A stretch of DNA of 58,206 nt from Hyphomicrobiales bacterium. Its GTDB lineage: Bacteria > Pseudomonadota > Alphaproteobacteria > Rhizobiales > Beijerinckiaceae. Under the pieces are notes generated by a model. It made no database searches. It had not been told where the DNA came from and saw only the letters and a program-made list of their open reading frames with translations. Location of the stretch: contig CANGIS010000015.1 of the NCBI GenBank assembly GCA_947454055.1, positions 1-58,206 of the forward strand. The letters are read 5' to 3'. Positions 16,238-25,102 of the stretch are shown here, piece by piece. The first letter of the stretch is position 1; every line of letters starts with the position of its first letter. Made by a program: the position numbers and the translations under genes.

Positions 16238-17242
16238 TCAATCCAACCTAAACTTTGATAACTCGCGATGCTCGCCGTGAATCCGGCGCACCGTCCCAGT
16301 AATCGAACGATAAACAATCGTTTCAGTTTCAATCACTTCGCGGTGAAACCTCACGCCGTGCATGAGCGCGCCATCGGTAACGCCCGTGGCGGAAACGATG
16401 ACGTCATCGGATGCCAATTCTTCCATGTCGTATTTGCGCTTCGGATCGGTGATGCCCATGCCGCGGGCGCGTTCGATCTTGGCTTGCGTGTCGAGTACGA
16501 GCCGTCCCTGCATCTGGCCGCCGACGCAGCGTAGGGCGGCTGCTGCCAAAACGCCTTCCGGCGCGCCGCCGCTGCCAAGATAAAGATCGATGCCGGTAAA
16601 CGATTGCATGGCGGTGAAGATGACGCCGGCCACATCGCCATCGGTGATCAGCCGGACGGACGCGCCCGTGCTGCGCACCGCTTCAATCAACCCTGCGTGG
16701 CGGGGACGATCCAGGATCAGCACATTCAATTCATGCGGCTTGACGCCTTTGGCTTTGGCAAGCGCATGGACATTGTCGACCGGCGTTGCATCGAGATCGA
16801 CGACGCCTTTGGCATAGCCGGGACCAATAGCGATTTTGTCCATATAGACGTCGGGCGCGTAGAGCAGGGAGCCGGCAGGCGCCATCGCCATGACCGCGAT
16901 CGCGCCCGGCATGTCCTTGGCGCACAATGTGGTGCCCTCGAGCGGATCAACAGCAATATCGACCTTTGGGCCGGTGCCGTTGCCGACTTTTTCGCCGATG
17001 AACAGCATGGGCGCTTCGTCGCGCTCGCCTTCGCCGATCACGATACGGCCATCAATGGGAAGCTTGTTCAATTCGCGGCGCATGGCATCGACGGCTGCCT
17101 GATCGGCGGCCTTTTCATCGCCACGACCACGCCAGCGGGCGGCGGAAACGGCGGCCCTCTCGGTCACGCGGACCAATTCCATCGACAAGATGCGTTCGAT
17201 GACCTCTTTCGGGTGGACATGAATATCGCTGTCTTGACTCAC
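16238..17242 (-). CDS. glpX: Class II fructose-1,6-bisphosphatase (GlpX)
   Basis: A 334-residue phosphatase of gluconeogenesis. It shows the GlpX N-terminus (MELVRVTERAAVSAARW), IVIGEGERDEAPMLFIGEKVG, and the metal-binding VDIAVDPLEGTTLCAK. The frame is open to a TTG at 17255-17257 without a ribosome binding site; a GTG at 17240-17242 has GGAG 9 nt upstream and is preferred (protein starts with MSQDSDIHVHP). Some alphaproteobacterial GlpX proteins also act on sedoheptulose bisphosphate. It lies 38 bp downstream of hom, a gene order familiar in alphaproteobacteria. Confidence 0.92.
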   Translation of the reverse strand: MSQDSDIHVHPKEVIERILSMELVRVTERAAVSAARWRGRGDEKAADQAAVDAMRRELNKLPIDGRIVIGEGERDEAPMLFIGEKVGNGTGPKVDIAVDPLEGTTLCAKDMPGAIAVMAMAPAGSLLYAPDVYMDKIAIGPGYAKGVVDLDATPVDNVHALAKAKGVKPHELNVLILDRPRHAGLIEAVRSTGASVRLITDGDVAGVIFTAMQSFTGIDLYLGSGGAPEGVLAAAALRCVGGQMQGRLVLDTQAKIERARGMGITDPKRKYDMEELASDDVIVSATGVTDGALMHGVRFHREVIETETIVYRSITGTVRRIHGEHRELSKFRLD

Positions 17243-17280
17243 GGTCTTGGTCTCCAATGCTGGGGGATGCAGAATATGAC

Positions 17281-18603
17281 TTAACCCCGTTCGATGCGGA
17301 TCAGTTGCGGTGGTTCTGCTATATGGCCGTCGGCGATCATCGCGTCCAGCGCTTTGCGGATCGCCTCTTCCGTCGTGGCATAGGTAATTAGAACGACAGG
17401 AACGGGCGCGCCCGATTTTCCAGCCGGATCGGCCGCGCGTGACGCCGGTGGGCGCTTTTGCACGATGCTTTCAAGCGAAATAGCCTGTTCAGCCATGCGG
17501 GTGGCGATGCCGGCGGCGGCACCCGGCCTGTCGCGGGCGGCGAGCCGGATATAATAGCCGCCCTCATGGCGTTGCATCGGCGCGCGCTCAAGAACGGCCA
17601 GCGCCGAGGAAGCCATACCAAGGGGCGGCAAGATGATGCCACGCGCAATGTCGACGAGATCGGAGAGTACCGACGATGCCGTAGCATTGCCGCCGGCGCC
17701 AGGGCCTACCAAAGTCAGCTCACCCACAATATCGGCGGCGACATTGACGGCATTGGTGACACCCATCACCTGCGCGATGGCCCAGCTTTTTGGTACCATC
17801 GTCGGGTGAACGCGCTGCTCGATACCGGTTTGGGTCCGCTCGGCCACCCCCAACAGCTTGATGCGGTAGCCCAACTCATCCGCCATGATGAGATCCAGCG
17901 GCGTGATCGATGCGATGCCTTCGACATAAACGGCATCGGCGTCAATTTCGGCACCAAAAGCGAGGCTCGCGAGAATGGACAGTTTGTGGGCCGTATCAAA
18001 CCCACCGACATCGAAGGTCGGGTCGGCTTCGGCATAACCAAGGCGCTGGGCATCAGCAAGGCAGGCATCGAAGGTGAGACCTTCAAGCTCCATCCGCGAA
18101 AGAATGTAATTGCAGGTGCCGTTCAAAATACCCGATACGCGCGTGACCTGATTGCCGGCAAGTGACTCACGCAGCGTTTTGACAATCGGGATGCCACCGG
18201 CCACGGCAGCCTCGAAATTCAACGTGGCGTTGTGCTTTTCAGCCAAAGCAACAAGCGATGAACCGTGCTTGGCCAATAGCGCTTTATTGGCCGTGACCAC
18301 GTGTTTGCCCTTTGCAAGCGCGGCTTCAACTGCCGATTTGGCCATTCCATCGGCGCCGCCGATTAGTTCGACAACACAATCGACCGTGTCCGACGCGGCA
18401 AGCGCCAGCGGATCATCAAACCACGCGACGCCAGTCAGATCGATGCCGCGATCGCGTATTTTGTCACGCGCAGAGACGGCGGTCACGGTGACAGGTCGCC
18501 CGCTGCGATTGGCAATGGAAGAGGTGTGACGGAGCAGGGCCTGATAGACGGCAGCGCCGACGGTGCCGAGGCCGAGGATACCAACGCGAAGGGGAGCGGT
18601 CAT
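17281..18603 (-). CDS. hom: Homoserine dehydrogenase
   Basis: A 440-residue enzyme reducing aspartate semialdehyde to homoserine for threonine and methionine. The N-terminal Rossmann motif is VGILGLGTVGAAVY, the middle domain has GILNGTCNYILSRM, and YAEADPTFDVGGFDTAHKLSILA holds the catalytic lysine/aspartate region. The last 80 residues (GGYYIRLAARDRPGAAAGIA) form an ACT domain, implying amino-acid feedback. It is 38 bp downstream of the aminotransferase gene and 38 bp upstream of glpX, all on the same strand. Confidence 0.94.
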   Translation of the reverse strand: MTAPLRVGILGLGTVGAAVYQALLRHTSSIANRSGRPVTVTAVSARDKIRDRGIDLTGVAWFDDPLALAASDTVDCVVELIGGADGMAKSAVEAALAKGKHVVTANKALLAKHGSSLVALAEKHNATLNFEAAVAGGIPIVKTLRESLAGNQVTRVSGILNGTCNYILSRMELEGLTFDACLADAQRLGYAEADPTFDVGGFDTAHKLSILASLAFGAEIDADAVYVEGIASITPLDLIMADELGYRIKLLGVAERTQTGIEQRVHPTMVPKSWAIAQVMGVTNAVNVAADIVGELTLVGPGAGGNATASSVLSDLVDIARGIILPPLGMASSALAVLERAPMQRHEGGYYIRLAARDRPGAAAGIATRMAEQAISLESIVQKRPPASRAADPAGKSGAPVPVVLITYATTEEAIRKALDAMIADGHIAEPPQLIRIERG

Positions 18604-18641
18604 AAAGAGATCCAGAAAAAGATGGGTTGTGATGGCAGGAT

Positions 18642-19850
18642 TTATCGCGGAAGCGAATTGTGCAGGGTTTGGTCAGCCGTTTCAAGAAAACGTCTGATGT
18701 TACGAGCGGCTTGGCGGATGCGTTGCTCGTTTTCGACAATCGCGATGCGCACGTGATCGTCCCCATATTCGCCGAAGCCGATGCCTGGCGCTACGGCGAC
18801 ATCGGCCTTTTCGACCAAGAGCTTGGAAAATTCAAGGCTGCCCATGCTGGTGAAAGGCTCGGGGATTTTAACCCATGCGAACATTGAGGCGCTCGGCGGA
18901 TCAATGTCCCAACCTGCGTGGCCAAAGCTTTCAACCAGCGCGTCACGACGGTTTTTGTAGGTCGCACGCATCTCGCGGATGCAGTCTTCGGGGCCATTCA
19001 AGGCAGCGGTCGCAGCCACTTGAATGGGAGCAAATGCCCCATAGTCGAGATAGGATTTCACGCGGGCAAGCGCCGCGATCAGTTTTTCATTGCCGACCGC
19101 AAAGCCCATGCGCCAGCCTGCCATCGAGAAGGTTTTGGACATCGAGGTAAATTCGACCGTCACATCCATGGCCCCAGGGACTTGTAGAACCGACGGTGGC
19201 GGGTTGGTGTCGTCGAAATAGACTTCGGCATAGGCCAAATCAGAGAGCAGAATCAGCTCATGCTTTTTCGCAAAGGCCACCAGATCGCGATAAAAATCGA
19301 GCGAGGCGATAAAGGCCGTCGGATTGGCAGGATAGCACGTCACCAACGCGATGGGCTTGGGGATCGAATGGGCGACAGCCCGCTCCAATTGGCGGAAGAA
19401 ATCCTCGTTTGGCTCGGCCGGAACCGAGCGAATCACGCCGCCCGCCATCAAAAAGCCGAAGGCATGGATCGGGTAGGAGGGATTGGGCACGAGCACAACA
19501 TCGCCCGGTGCGGTAATGGCCTGCGCCATATTGGCGAAGCCCTCCTTCGAGCCCAGCGTTGCGATGACCTGCGTGTCGGGATTGAGGGTGACGCCGAAAC
19601 GGCGCTCGTAATAGGCGGCTTGGGCTTTTCGCAAGCCCGGAATGCCGCGCGAGGCGGAATATCGGTCGGTTCGCGGCTTGCCGACGGTTTCGACGAGCTT
19701 TTCCAAAACGTGTTTGGGGGCGGGCAGATCGGGATTGCCCATGCCGAGGTCGATAATATCGGCGCCCCGGTTGCGGGCTGCGGCCTTGATTCGGTTGACC
19801 TGTTCGAACACATAGGGCGGAAGGCGTTTGATGCGGTGAAAATCGGCCAT
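18642..19850 (-). CDS. AlaC-like class I/II aminotransferase
   Basis: A 402-residue PLP aminotransferase. The N-terminus RIKRLPPYVFEQVNRIK and DIIDLGMGNPDLP match AlaC-type glutamate-pyruvate transaminases, often labelled LL-diaminopimelate aminotransferase in databases. PLP contacts include NPSYPIHAFGF and the Schiff-base lysine Lys239 in TSMSKTFSMAGWRMG. The frame extends to a GTG at 19889, but the ATG at 19848-19850 gives the family's usual start (MADFHRIKR). Position before hom suggests a role in amino-acid metabolism of the aspartate or alanine families; the true substrate pair needs biochemistry. Confidence 0.88.
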   Translation of the reverse strand: MADFHRIKRLPPYVFEQVNRIKAAARNRGADIIDLGMGNPDLPAPKHVLEKLVETVGKPRTDRYSASRGIPGLRKAQAAYYERRFGVTLNPDTQVIATLGSKEGFANMAQAITAPGDVVLVPNPSYPIHAFGFLMAGGVIRSVPAEPNEDFFRQLERAVAHSIPKPIALVTCYPANPTAFIASLDFYRDLVAFAKKHELILLSDLAYAEVYFDDTNPPPSVLQVPGAMDVTVEFTSMSKTFSMAGWRMGFAVGNEKLIAALARVKSYLDYGAFAPIQVAATAALNGPEDCIREMRATYKNRRDALVESFGHAGWDIDPPSASMFAWVKIPEPFTSMGSLEFSKLLVEKADVAVAPGIGFGEYGDDHVRIAIVENEQRIRQAARNIRRFLETADQTLHNSLPR

Positions 19851-19963
19851 GGCTGCAACCGTCTGGGTAAAGTGGAAAGGGCAAGTCACGTCCGCTTAAC
19901 ACGGCTTCGCGTCGGGTTCACGCTAGTTTTTGACGGATCAGCAATAAAAAGCGTCGGGTTGGC

Positions 19964-20296
19964 CTATGGCGTGACGCCTGCTGCTTCGGCGTTTTTCAAC
20001 CGCGTGGCTTCCAATTCGTCCTCAAGAGCCTTCAATTCCAGGGGCGTCAGCTTTTTTGCCTTATCCTTTGACGAGGCAGGTGTTACGCCAACGGGCATAT
20101 AGTCGAGCTTGCCCTGCGGACGGGAGGCTTGGACAAAATCGGCGGCCTGATCCGGATTGGTGGCAATGCCCGCCCATACCGCAAAGCCATGCAAAGGTGA
20201 ATCAGTCTGCGAGGTGTCCGCATGGCCGGTTGTCGCGCACGCTGCCAAAAACGGCGAAGCCATCGCCAAGAGCCAAAATTTCAGACGCATTCTCAT
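19964..20296 (-). CDS. Small putative lipoprotein
   Basis: A 110-residue protein with a lipoprotein signal: basic MRMRLK, a hydrophobic stretch and the lipobox FLAAC, so Cys20 would be lipidated. The mature part is polar and ends in a charged helix (LTPLELKALEDELEATRLKN). I do not recognise the family. Two ATGs are possible (20294-20296 and 20288-20290), both with purine-rich sites. It is transcribed divergently from phaC, with 146 bp between the starts, and is separated from the aminotransferase gene by 113 bp. Confidence 0.7.
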   Translation of the reverse strand: MRMRLKFWLLAMASPFLAACATTGHADTSQTDSPLHGFAVWAGIATNPDQAADFVQASRPQGKLDYMPVGVTPASSKDKAKKLTPLELKALEDELEATRLKNAEAAGVTP

Positions 20297-20442
20297 CCTA
20301 TGTCCGCCTTGCGATGCCATTTCATCGTTCTTTTTTCTATACGACTATTTTCTTTGCTCGACGAGCCTTCTTTCCGCGTTAGAGTGTCTGGCGAGGGTCG
20401 CGCTGTGGCGGCGGGATGCGTTCTTTTTGGCTGGGGAAACCG

Positions 20443-22245
20443 ATGGCGTCTAAGATTGAAAAGCCTGTAGCTGGCTTGCCGCTTCCAAATTACGAGGCCC
20501 TGGCGAGCAATACGGCCCGTTTGATGGAAGAGCTCGGCCATGCAACGGCTGCATCGCTCAAGCCGATCGAGGAGGGGCGCGCCAAAGCGGGAATGTCCGA
20601 CGAAGTGAGCGATGTCGTCAAAACACTCGGTCAAGTCGTTGAAAACATTGCATCCGATCCCCAACGCCTCGTCATGGCGCAAACGGCGCTGACCAAAGGC
20701 TTTCTTGACCTTTGGGCCAATAATCTGCGCCGCGTGCAAGGCGAAACCGTTGCCCCGATCGCCGAGCCGGAAGCCAATGACAAGCGCTTTCGTGATCCGG
20801 AATGGACCGAAAATCCGGTCTTTGATTTTGTCAAACAGGCCTATCTGATTACGACGCGGTGGGCGGATGATCTGGTGCAACAGGCCGATCATGTGGATGA
20901 GCATACCAAGCACAAGGCACAATTTTATGTGCGCCAGCTCGCCAGCGCGCTCTCGCCGACCAATTTTGTTGCGACCAATCCCGAGCTTTTGCGGACGACC
21001 TTGGAGCAGAACGGCGAAAATCTCGTCCGTGGCATGCATATGATGGTCGAGGATATCAAAGCGGGTAAGGGGACGCTTAAGCTCAGACAGACCGAGCCGG
21101 GCGATTTCAAAGTCGGCGTCAATTTGGCCACCACGCCCGGCAAGGTCGTGTTTCGCAACGATTTGATCGAGCTTCTGCAATATGCGCCGACAACGGAAAC
21201 CGTCTATAAACGTCCGCTGCTGATTGTGCCGCCTTGGATCAATAAATTCTATATTCTCGATCTTAATCCGGACAAGAGCTTCATCCGCTGGGCCGTTTCG
21301 CAAGGTTTGACCGTTTTCGTGATTTCGTGGGTCAATCCGGATGCCAAGCAGGCCGAAAAGAGCTTCGAAGATTATATGCGCGAGGGCATTTTTGCGGCGC
21401 TTGATGCTGTTGAAAAATCAACGGGCGAGAAAAATGTTACCGCGATGGGATATTGCGTCGGGGGCACATTATTGTCCGTGGCACTGGCCTATATGGCGGC
21501 GGTTGGCGACAAGCGGATTTCGAGCACCACGCTTTTAACAACGCAAGTCGATTTTAAAAATGCCGGCGACCTTAAAGTGTTTGTGGATGAGGAGCAGGTC
21601 AAGCAACTCGAAGAAAAAATGGATGTGCGGGGCTATCTGGAAGGCACCAGCATGGCGTCGGCGTTTAACATGCTAAGGCCCAATGACCTGATCTGGCCTT
21701 ATGTGGTCAATGTCTATTTGAAGGGCGAGCATCCGTTCCCGTTTGATCTTTTGTATTGGAATTCGGATTCCACGCGAATGCCGGCGGCCAACCATTCCTT
21801 CTATTTGCGCAATTGTTACCTCGACAACAAATTGTCGGCGGGTCAGATCACGATGGGCAATGTGCGGCTCGATTTGAAGCGCGTGACGATGCCTATCTAT
21901 AATCTCGCGGCGAAAGAGGACCATATCGCTCCGGCCAAATCAGTTTTTGTCGGGTCCAAATATTTCGGCGACAATGTCACATATGTGATGGGCGGATCAG
22001 GGCATATTGCCGGCGTTATCAATCCGGCGGGCAAGCCGAAATACCAGTTCTGGACGGGTGGGCCTCCCAAAGGCGCGTTTGAAGACTGGGTGGCCAAGGC
22101 CAAAGAAACGCCGGGTTCCTGGTGGCCGCATTGGATGCAATGGGTCATCGATCAGGCGCCTGAAAAGGTGAAAGCCCGCAAGCCCGGTGGTCGGCACAAG
22201 ACGCTTTGCGACGCGCCCGGCACCTTCGTTCTGGAGCGGGCCTGA
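20443..22245 (+). CDS. phaC: Class I polyhydroxyalkanoate synthase
   Basis: A 600-residue synthase that polymerises (R)-3-hydroxyacyl-CoA into PHA granules. The lipase-like box is GYCVGG with nucleophile Cys338, the aspartate is Asp493 (AKEDHIAP) and the histidine is His521 (GGSGHIAG). The N-terminal PhaC domain and C-terminal alpha/beta-hydrolase domain are both complete, as expected for class I. The ATG at 20443 has GGGGA about 6 nt upstream; an earlier in-frame ATG at 20416 lacks one. No phasin, phaR, phaA or phaB gene lies nearby. Confidence 0.95.
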   Translation: MASKIEKPVAGLPLPNYEALASNTARLMEELGHATAASLKPIEEGRAKAGMSDEVSDVVKTLGQVVENIASDPQRLVMAQTALTKGFLDLWANNLRRVQGETVAPIAEPEANDKRFRDPEWTENPVFDFVKQAYLITTRWADDLVQQADHVDEHTKHKAQFYVRQLASALSPTNFVATNPELLRTTLEQNGENLVRGMHMMVEDIKAGKGTLKLRQTEPGDFKVGVNLATTPGKVVFRNDLIELLQYAPTTETVYKRPLLIVPPWINKFYILDLNPDKSFIRWAVSQGLTVFVISWVNPDAKQAEKSFEDYMREGIFAALDAVEKSTGEKNVTAMGYCVGGTLLSVALAYMAAVGDKRISSTTLLTTQVDFKNAGDLKVFVDEEQVKQLEEKMDVRGYLEGTSMASAFNMLRPNDLIWPYVVNVYLKGEHPFPFDLLYWNSDSTRMPAANHSFYLRNCYLDNKLSAGQITMGNVRLDLKRVTMPIYNLAAKEDHIAPAKSVFVGSKYFGDNVTYVMGGSGHIAGVINPAGKPKYQFWTGGPPKGAFEDWVAKAKETPGSWWPHWMQWVIDQAPEKVKARKPGGRHKTLCDAPGTFVLERA

Positions 22246-22359
22246 CGCCATCCCAACTTGCACATCTGGTGCCCGCTCGAAGGGGCTTGCCCTGATGCAA
22301 TCAAACCGTCAGATTGGCTTGGAACCAATAACCACAACACTTTATCGAGGAAACGACCG

Positions 22360-23208
22360 ATGAAATTAGTTCGCTTTGGCGCGATGGGCCATGAGAAGCC
22401 CGGTATGGTGGATGCCGATGGCACGATCCGCGACCTCTCAGCCCATATTTCCGACATCAATGGTACCACGATTTCGCCGGCCTCGCTGGCAAAGTTGAAG
22501 GCGATTGATCCCAAGAGCCTGCCTGCGGCGCCTGCCGGTGCGCGAATGGGTTCTTGCGTGGCGCGTCCGGGGAATTTCATTGCGGTGGGTTTGAACTATG
22601 CCGACCATGCAGCGGAATCCAATCTTCCGGTTCCTGAGCAGCCCATTCTCTTCAACAAGGCACCCAACTGCGTGCAGGGTCCCGACGACGTAATCGTCAT
22701 TCCAAAAGGCTCGGAAAAGACCGATTGGGAAGTCGAGCTTGCGATCGTCATCGGCAAGACCGCGCTTTATATCGACGAGAAGGATGCGCTGGATTATGTC
22801 GCGGGCTTCTGCGTCTGCAACGATATTTCCGAGCGTGCCTTCCAGACCGAGCGTGGCGGCCAATGGATGAAGGGCAAGGGCTCTCCCACCTTCGGCCCCA
22901 TCGGCCCTTGGCTGGTGACCACGGACGAGGTCAAGGATGTGCAGAATTTGCATATGTATCTCGATCTCAACGGCAAGCGGGTGCAGAACGGCAACACGAA
23001 AACCATGGTGTTCGGCGCTGCCCACATCGTCGCCTATATTTCGCAATTCATGCAGCTTGATCCGGGCGATGTCATCACCACCGGCACGCCTCCCGGCGTC
23101 GGCATGGGCATGAAGCCACCGGTTTATCTGAAGGCAGGCGATACAATGGTCGTCGGCATTGAAGGTTTGGGCGAGCAGCACCAGACGGTGGAAGCCTATA
23201 AGGGCTGA
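22360..23208 (+). CDS. Fumarylacetoacetate hydrolase-family protein
   Basis: A 282-residue enzyme of the FAH superfamily. After the N-terminal domain (starts MKLVRFGAMGHEKPGMV) the core has FIAVGLNYADHAAES, PILFNKAPNCVQGP, the metal-binding DWEVELAIVIGK and ITTGTPPGVGMG near the end. Members hydrolyse or decarboxylate 2-keto acids, acylpyruvates or ureidoglycolate; the substrate is not clear here. The ATG at 22360 has GAGGAAA 8 nt upstream. The gene is 114 bp after phaC on the same strand. Confidence 0.88.
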   Translation: MKLVRFGAMGHEKPGMVDADGTIRDLSAHISDINGTTISPASLAKLKAIDPKSLPAAPAGARMGSCVARPGNFIAVGLNYADHAAESNLPVPEQPILFNKAPNCVQGPDDVIVIPKGSEKTDWEVELAIVIGKTALYIDEKDALDYVAGFCVCNDISERAFQTERGGQWMKGKGSPTFGPIGPWLVTTDEVKDVQNLHMYLDLNGKRVQNGNTKTMVFGAAHIVAYISQFMQLDPGDVITTGTPPGVGMGMKPPVYLKAGDTMVVGIEGLGEQHQTVEAYKG

Positions 23209-23223
23209 ATTTAAGTCAATGGG

Positions 23224-23278
23224 AGTAGCGAAGAGGGGCTTCAAATCCCACTTCGCTATTCGCTATTCGCTATTCGCC
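23224..23278. repeat. Heptamer tandem repeat with inverted arm, locus 2
   Basis: Four consecutive heptamers of the form NTTCGCY occupy 23251-23278 (CTTCGCT, ATTCGCT, ATTCGCT, ATTCGCC). An upstream arm AGTAGCGAAG (23224-23233) matches the reverse complement AATAGCGAAG of the first repeats at 9 of 10 positions with a 17-bp spacer, so a hairpin can form. It lies between the FAH-family gene and recJ and repeats the period-7 design of 16100-16230 with a different unit. Confidence 0.8.
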
Positions 23279-23305
23279 TTCTCTTGGGTCGGTTAAACTC
23301 GCCAA

Positions 23306-25102
23306 ATGAGTCGACCCTTTCTTGGTATTGAACGCTCCGTGACCGATCGCCTGTGGCGCGACCGGTTGGATGATGCTGGCCGGGCAACGGCCTTGGCTTT
23401 TGTGCAGGAATATGGCCTCGACGACATGCTGGCCCGCGTGCTTGTCGGGCGCGGTGTGGTTGCCTCCGATTTGCCGGCCTATCTGGAACCCCGATTGCGT
23501 GATCTGATGCCCGATCCCTCCTCACTGGTCGGGATGGATGCAGCAGCCGAACGTTTGGCCGATGCCATTATCGCCCAGCAGAAAATAGCGATCTTTGGCG
23601 ATTATGATGTCGACGGCGCGTGTTCATCCGCCTTGCTCGCGGGATACCTCGATGCCGTTGGTGTGGCCCGCATCATCCATATTCCGGACCGGCTGATCGA
23701 GGGCTATGGCCCCAATAGCGAGGCGATCCGCTCGCTGCACGCGGCGGGCGCTCAGTTGCTCGTCACGGTGGATTGCGGCACCACCAGCCATGAGCCGATC
23801 GAGGAGGCCACGCGCCTTGGCATGGATACACTGGTTCTCGATCACCATCAGGCACCGGTGGATCTTCCCCGTGCTTTGGCCATTGTTAATCCGAACCGGC
23901 AGGATGACCTTTCGGGCCTTGGGCATCTGTGTGCGGCGGGCGTGGTGTTTATGACGCTGATTGCGGTGAGCCGTGTCTTGCGTCGGCGCGGCTATTGGGC
24001 GGGCAGGGCAGCCGAGCCCGATCTTATGGCCAGCCTCGATCTTGTTGCCTTAGGCACGGTGGCGGATGTGGTGCCGTTGAAAGGGCTTAACCGTGCCTTT
24101 GTTCGCCAGGGGCTTCAGGTAACGCGGGCGCGTTCGAGGCCGGGCCTGCGGGCGCTGGCGGATATTGCGCGGCTGGATGGCCCCATGACGCCGTTTCACC
24201 TTGGATTTCTGATTGGTCCCCGCATCAATGCCGGCGGACGAATCGGCGACGCGGCCTTGGGCGCGCGGTTGTTGCTGACCCACGACGATGGCGAGGCTGT
24301 AGCCATTGCGACGCGGCTCGATGGCCTTAACAAAGACCGGCAAGCGATTGAGCAGGTCATGGTGGCTGAAGCCGAGGCCGAGGCGCTGGCCATGCTGGGA
24401 ATTGACGAGGCCAATGGCAATGTCATCGTCACCGCGTCAACGGCGTGGCATCCGGGCGTTGTCGGTTTGGTGGCATCGCGGCTGAAGGAACGGTTTCGCA
24501 GGCCTGCTTTTGCGATTGCATTGGACGGGCGCGGCACCGGAACGGGCTCCGCTCGCTCGGTTGCTGGGGTCGATCTTGGCCGCGCGGTTCGCGCTGCGGT
24601 GGATGCGGGGCTTGCGATCAAAGGCGGCGGACATGCCATGGCCGCCGGTGTCACGATCGAGGAAAACAAAATCGACGCCTTGCGCGCATTTTTGGAGACC
24701 CGACTTGGAACTGCTTCCGCCGAGGCGCGCGAGGAAAACGGGCTCGACATTGATGGCTCCATAAGCGCCGGCGGCGTTAGAGCCGCCTTGATTTCGGAAA
24801 TTGAAAAGGCGGGTCCGTTTGGCTCGTCCCAACCGGAACCGCTTTTTGTGCTGCCATCGCATATCGTCGTCGATGCGGCGCTCGTGGGCACCAGCCATGT
24901 GCGGGCACGGTTTAAATCGCCCGATGGCACGGTCATCGGCGGCATCGCCTTTCGCGCGGCAGATGGCCCGATTGGCGAGGCTTTGCTCAAGGGGCGCGGT
25001 TCAGCGCTCCATATTGCGGGACATTTGGCGATTGATCGCTATGGCGGCGGCGAGCGGCCGCAAATCCGGATTGTGGATGTGGCTAGGCCAGTGCGCGCCT
25101 GA
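23306..25102 (+). CDS. recJ: Single-stranded-DNA-specific exonuclease RecJ
   Basis: A 598-residue 5'-3' exonuclease used in RecF-pathway recombination and mismatch repair. It has the DHH phosphoesterase motifs FGDYDVDG (97-104), VDCGTT (155-160), and DHH (179-181), then the DHHA1 domain with IKGGGHAMAAGVTI and a C-terminal OB-like region. Length is typical. In many alphaproteobacteria recJ follows glpX; here the phaC/FAH block lies between and recJ points away. Its 3' end overlaps the convergent EamA transporter gene by 20 bp. Confidence 0.94.
   Translation: MSRPFLGIERSVTDRLWRDRLDDAGRATALAFVQEYGLDDMLARVLVGRGVVASDLPAYLEPRLRDLMPDPSSLVGMDAAAERLADAIIAQQKIAIFGDYDVDGACSSALLAGYLDAVGVARIIHIPDRLIEGYGPNSEAIRSLHAAGAQLLVTVDCGTTSHEPIEEATRLGMDTLVLDHHQAPVDLPRALAIVNPNRQDDLSGLGHLCAAGVVFMTLIAVSRVLRRRGYWAGRAAEPDLMASLDLVALGTVADVVPLKGLNRAFVRQGLQVTRARSRPGLRALADIARLDGPMTPFHLGFLIGPRINAGGRIGDAALGARLLLTHDDGEAVAIATRLDGLNKDRQAIEQVMVAEAEAEALAMLGIDEANGNVIVTASTAWHPGVVGLVASRLKERFRRPAFAIALDGRGTGTGSARSVAGVDLGRAVRAAVDAGLAIKGGGHAMAAGVTIEENKIDALRAFLETRLGTASAEAREENGLDIDGSISAGGVRAALISEIEKAGPFGSSQPEPLFVLPSHIVVDAALVGTSHVRARFKSPDGTVIGGIAFRAADGPIGEALLKGRGSALHIAGHLAIDRYGGGERPQIRIVDVARPVRA

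Noticed and set aside
20293-21303. A 336-codon minus-strand open frame opposite phaC
   Set aside because: Shadow of phaC; composition and lack of motifs argue against a gene.
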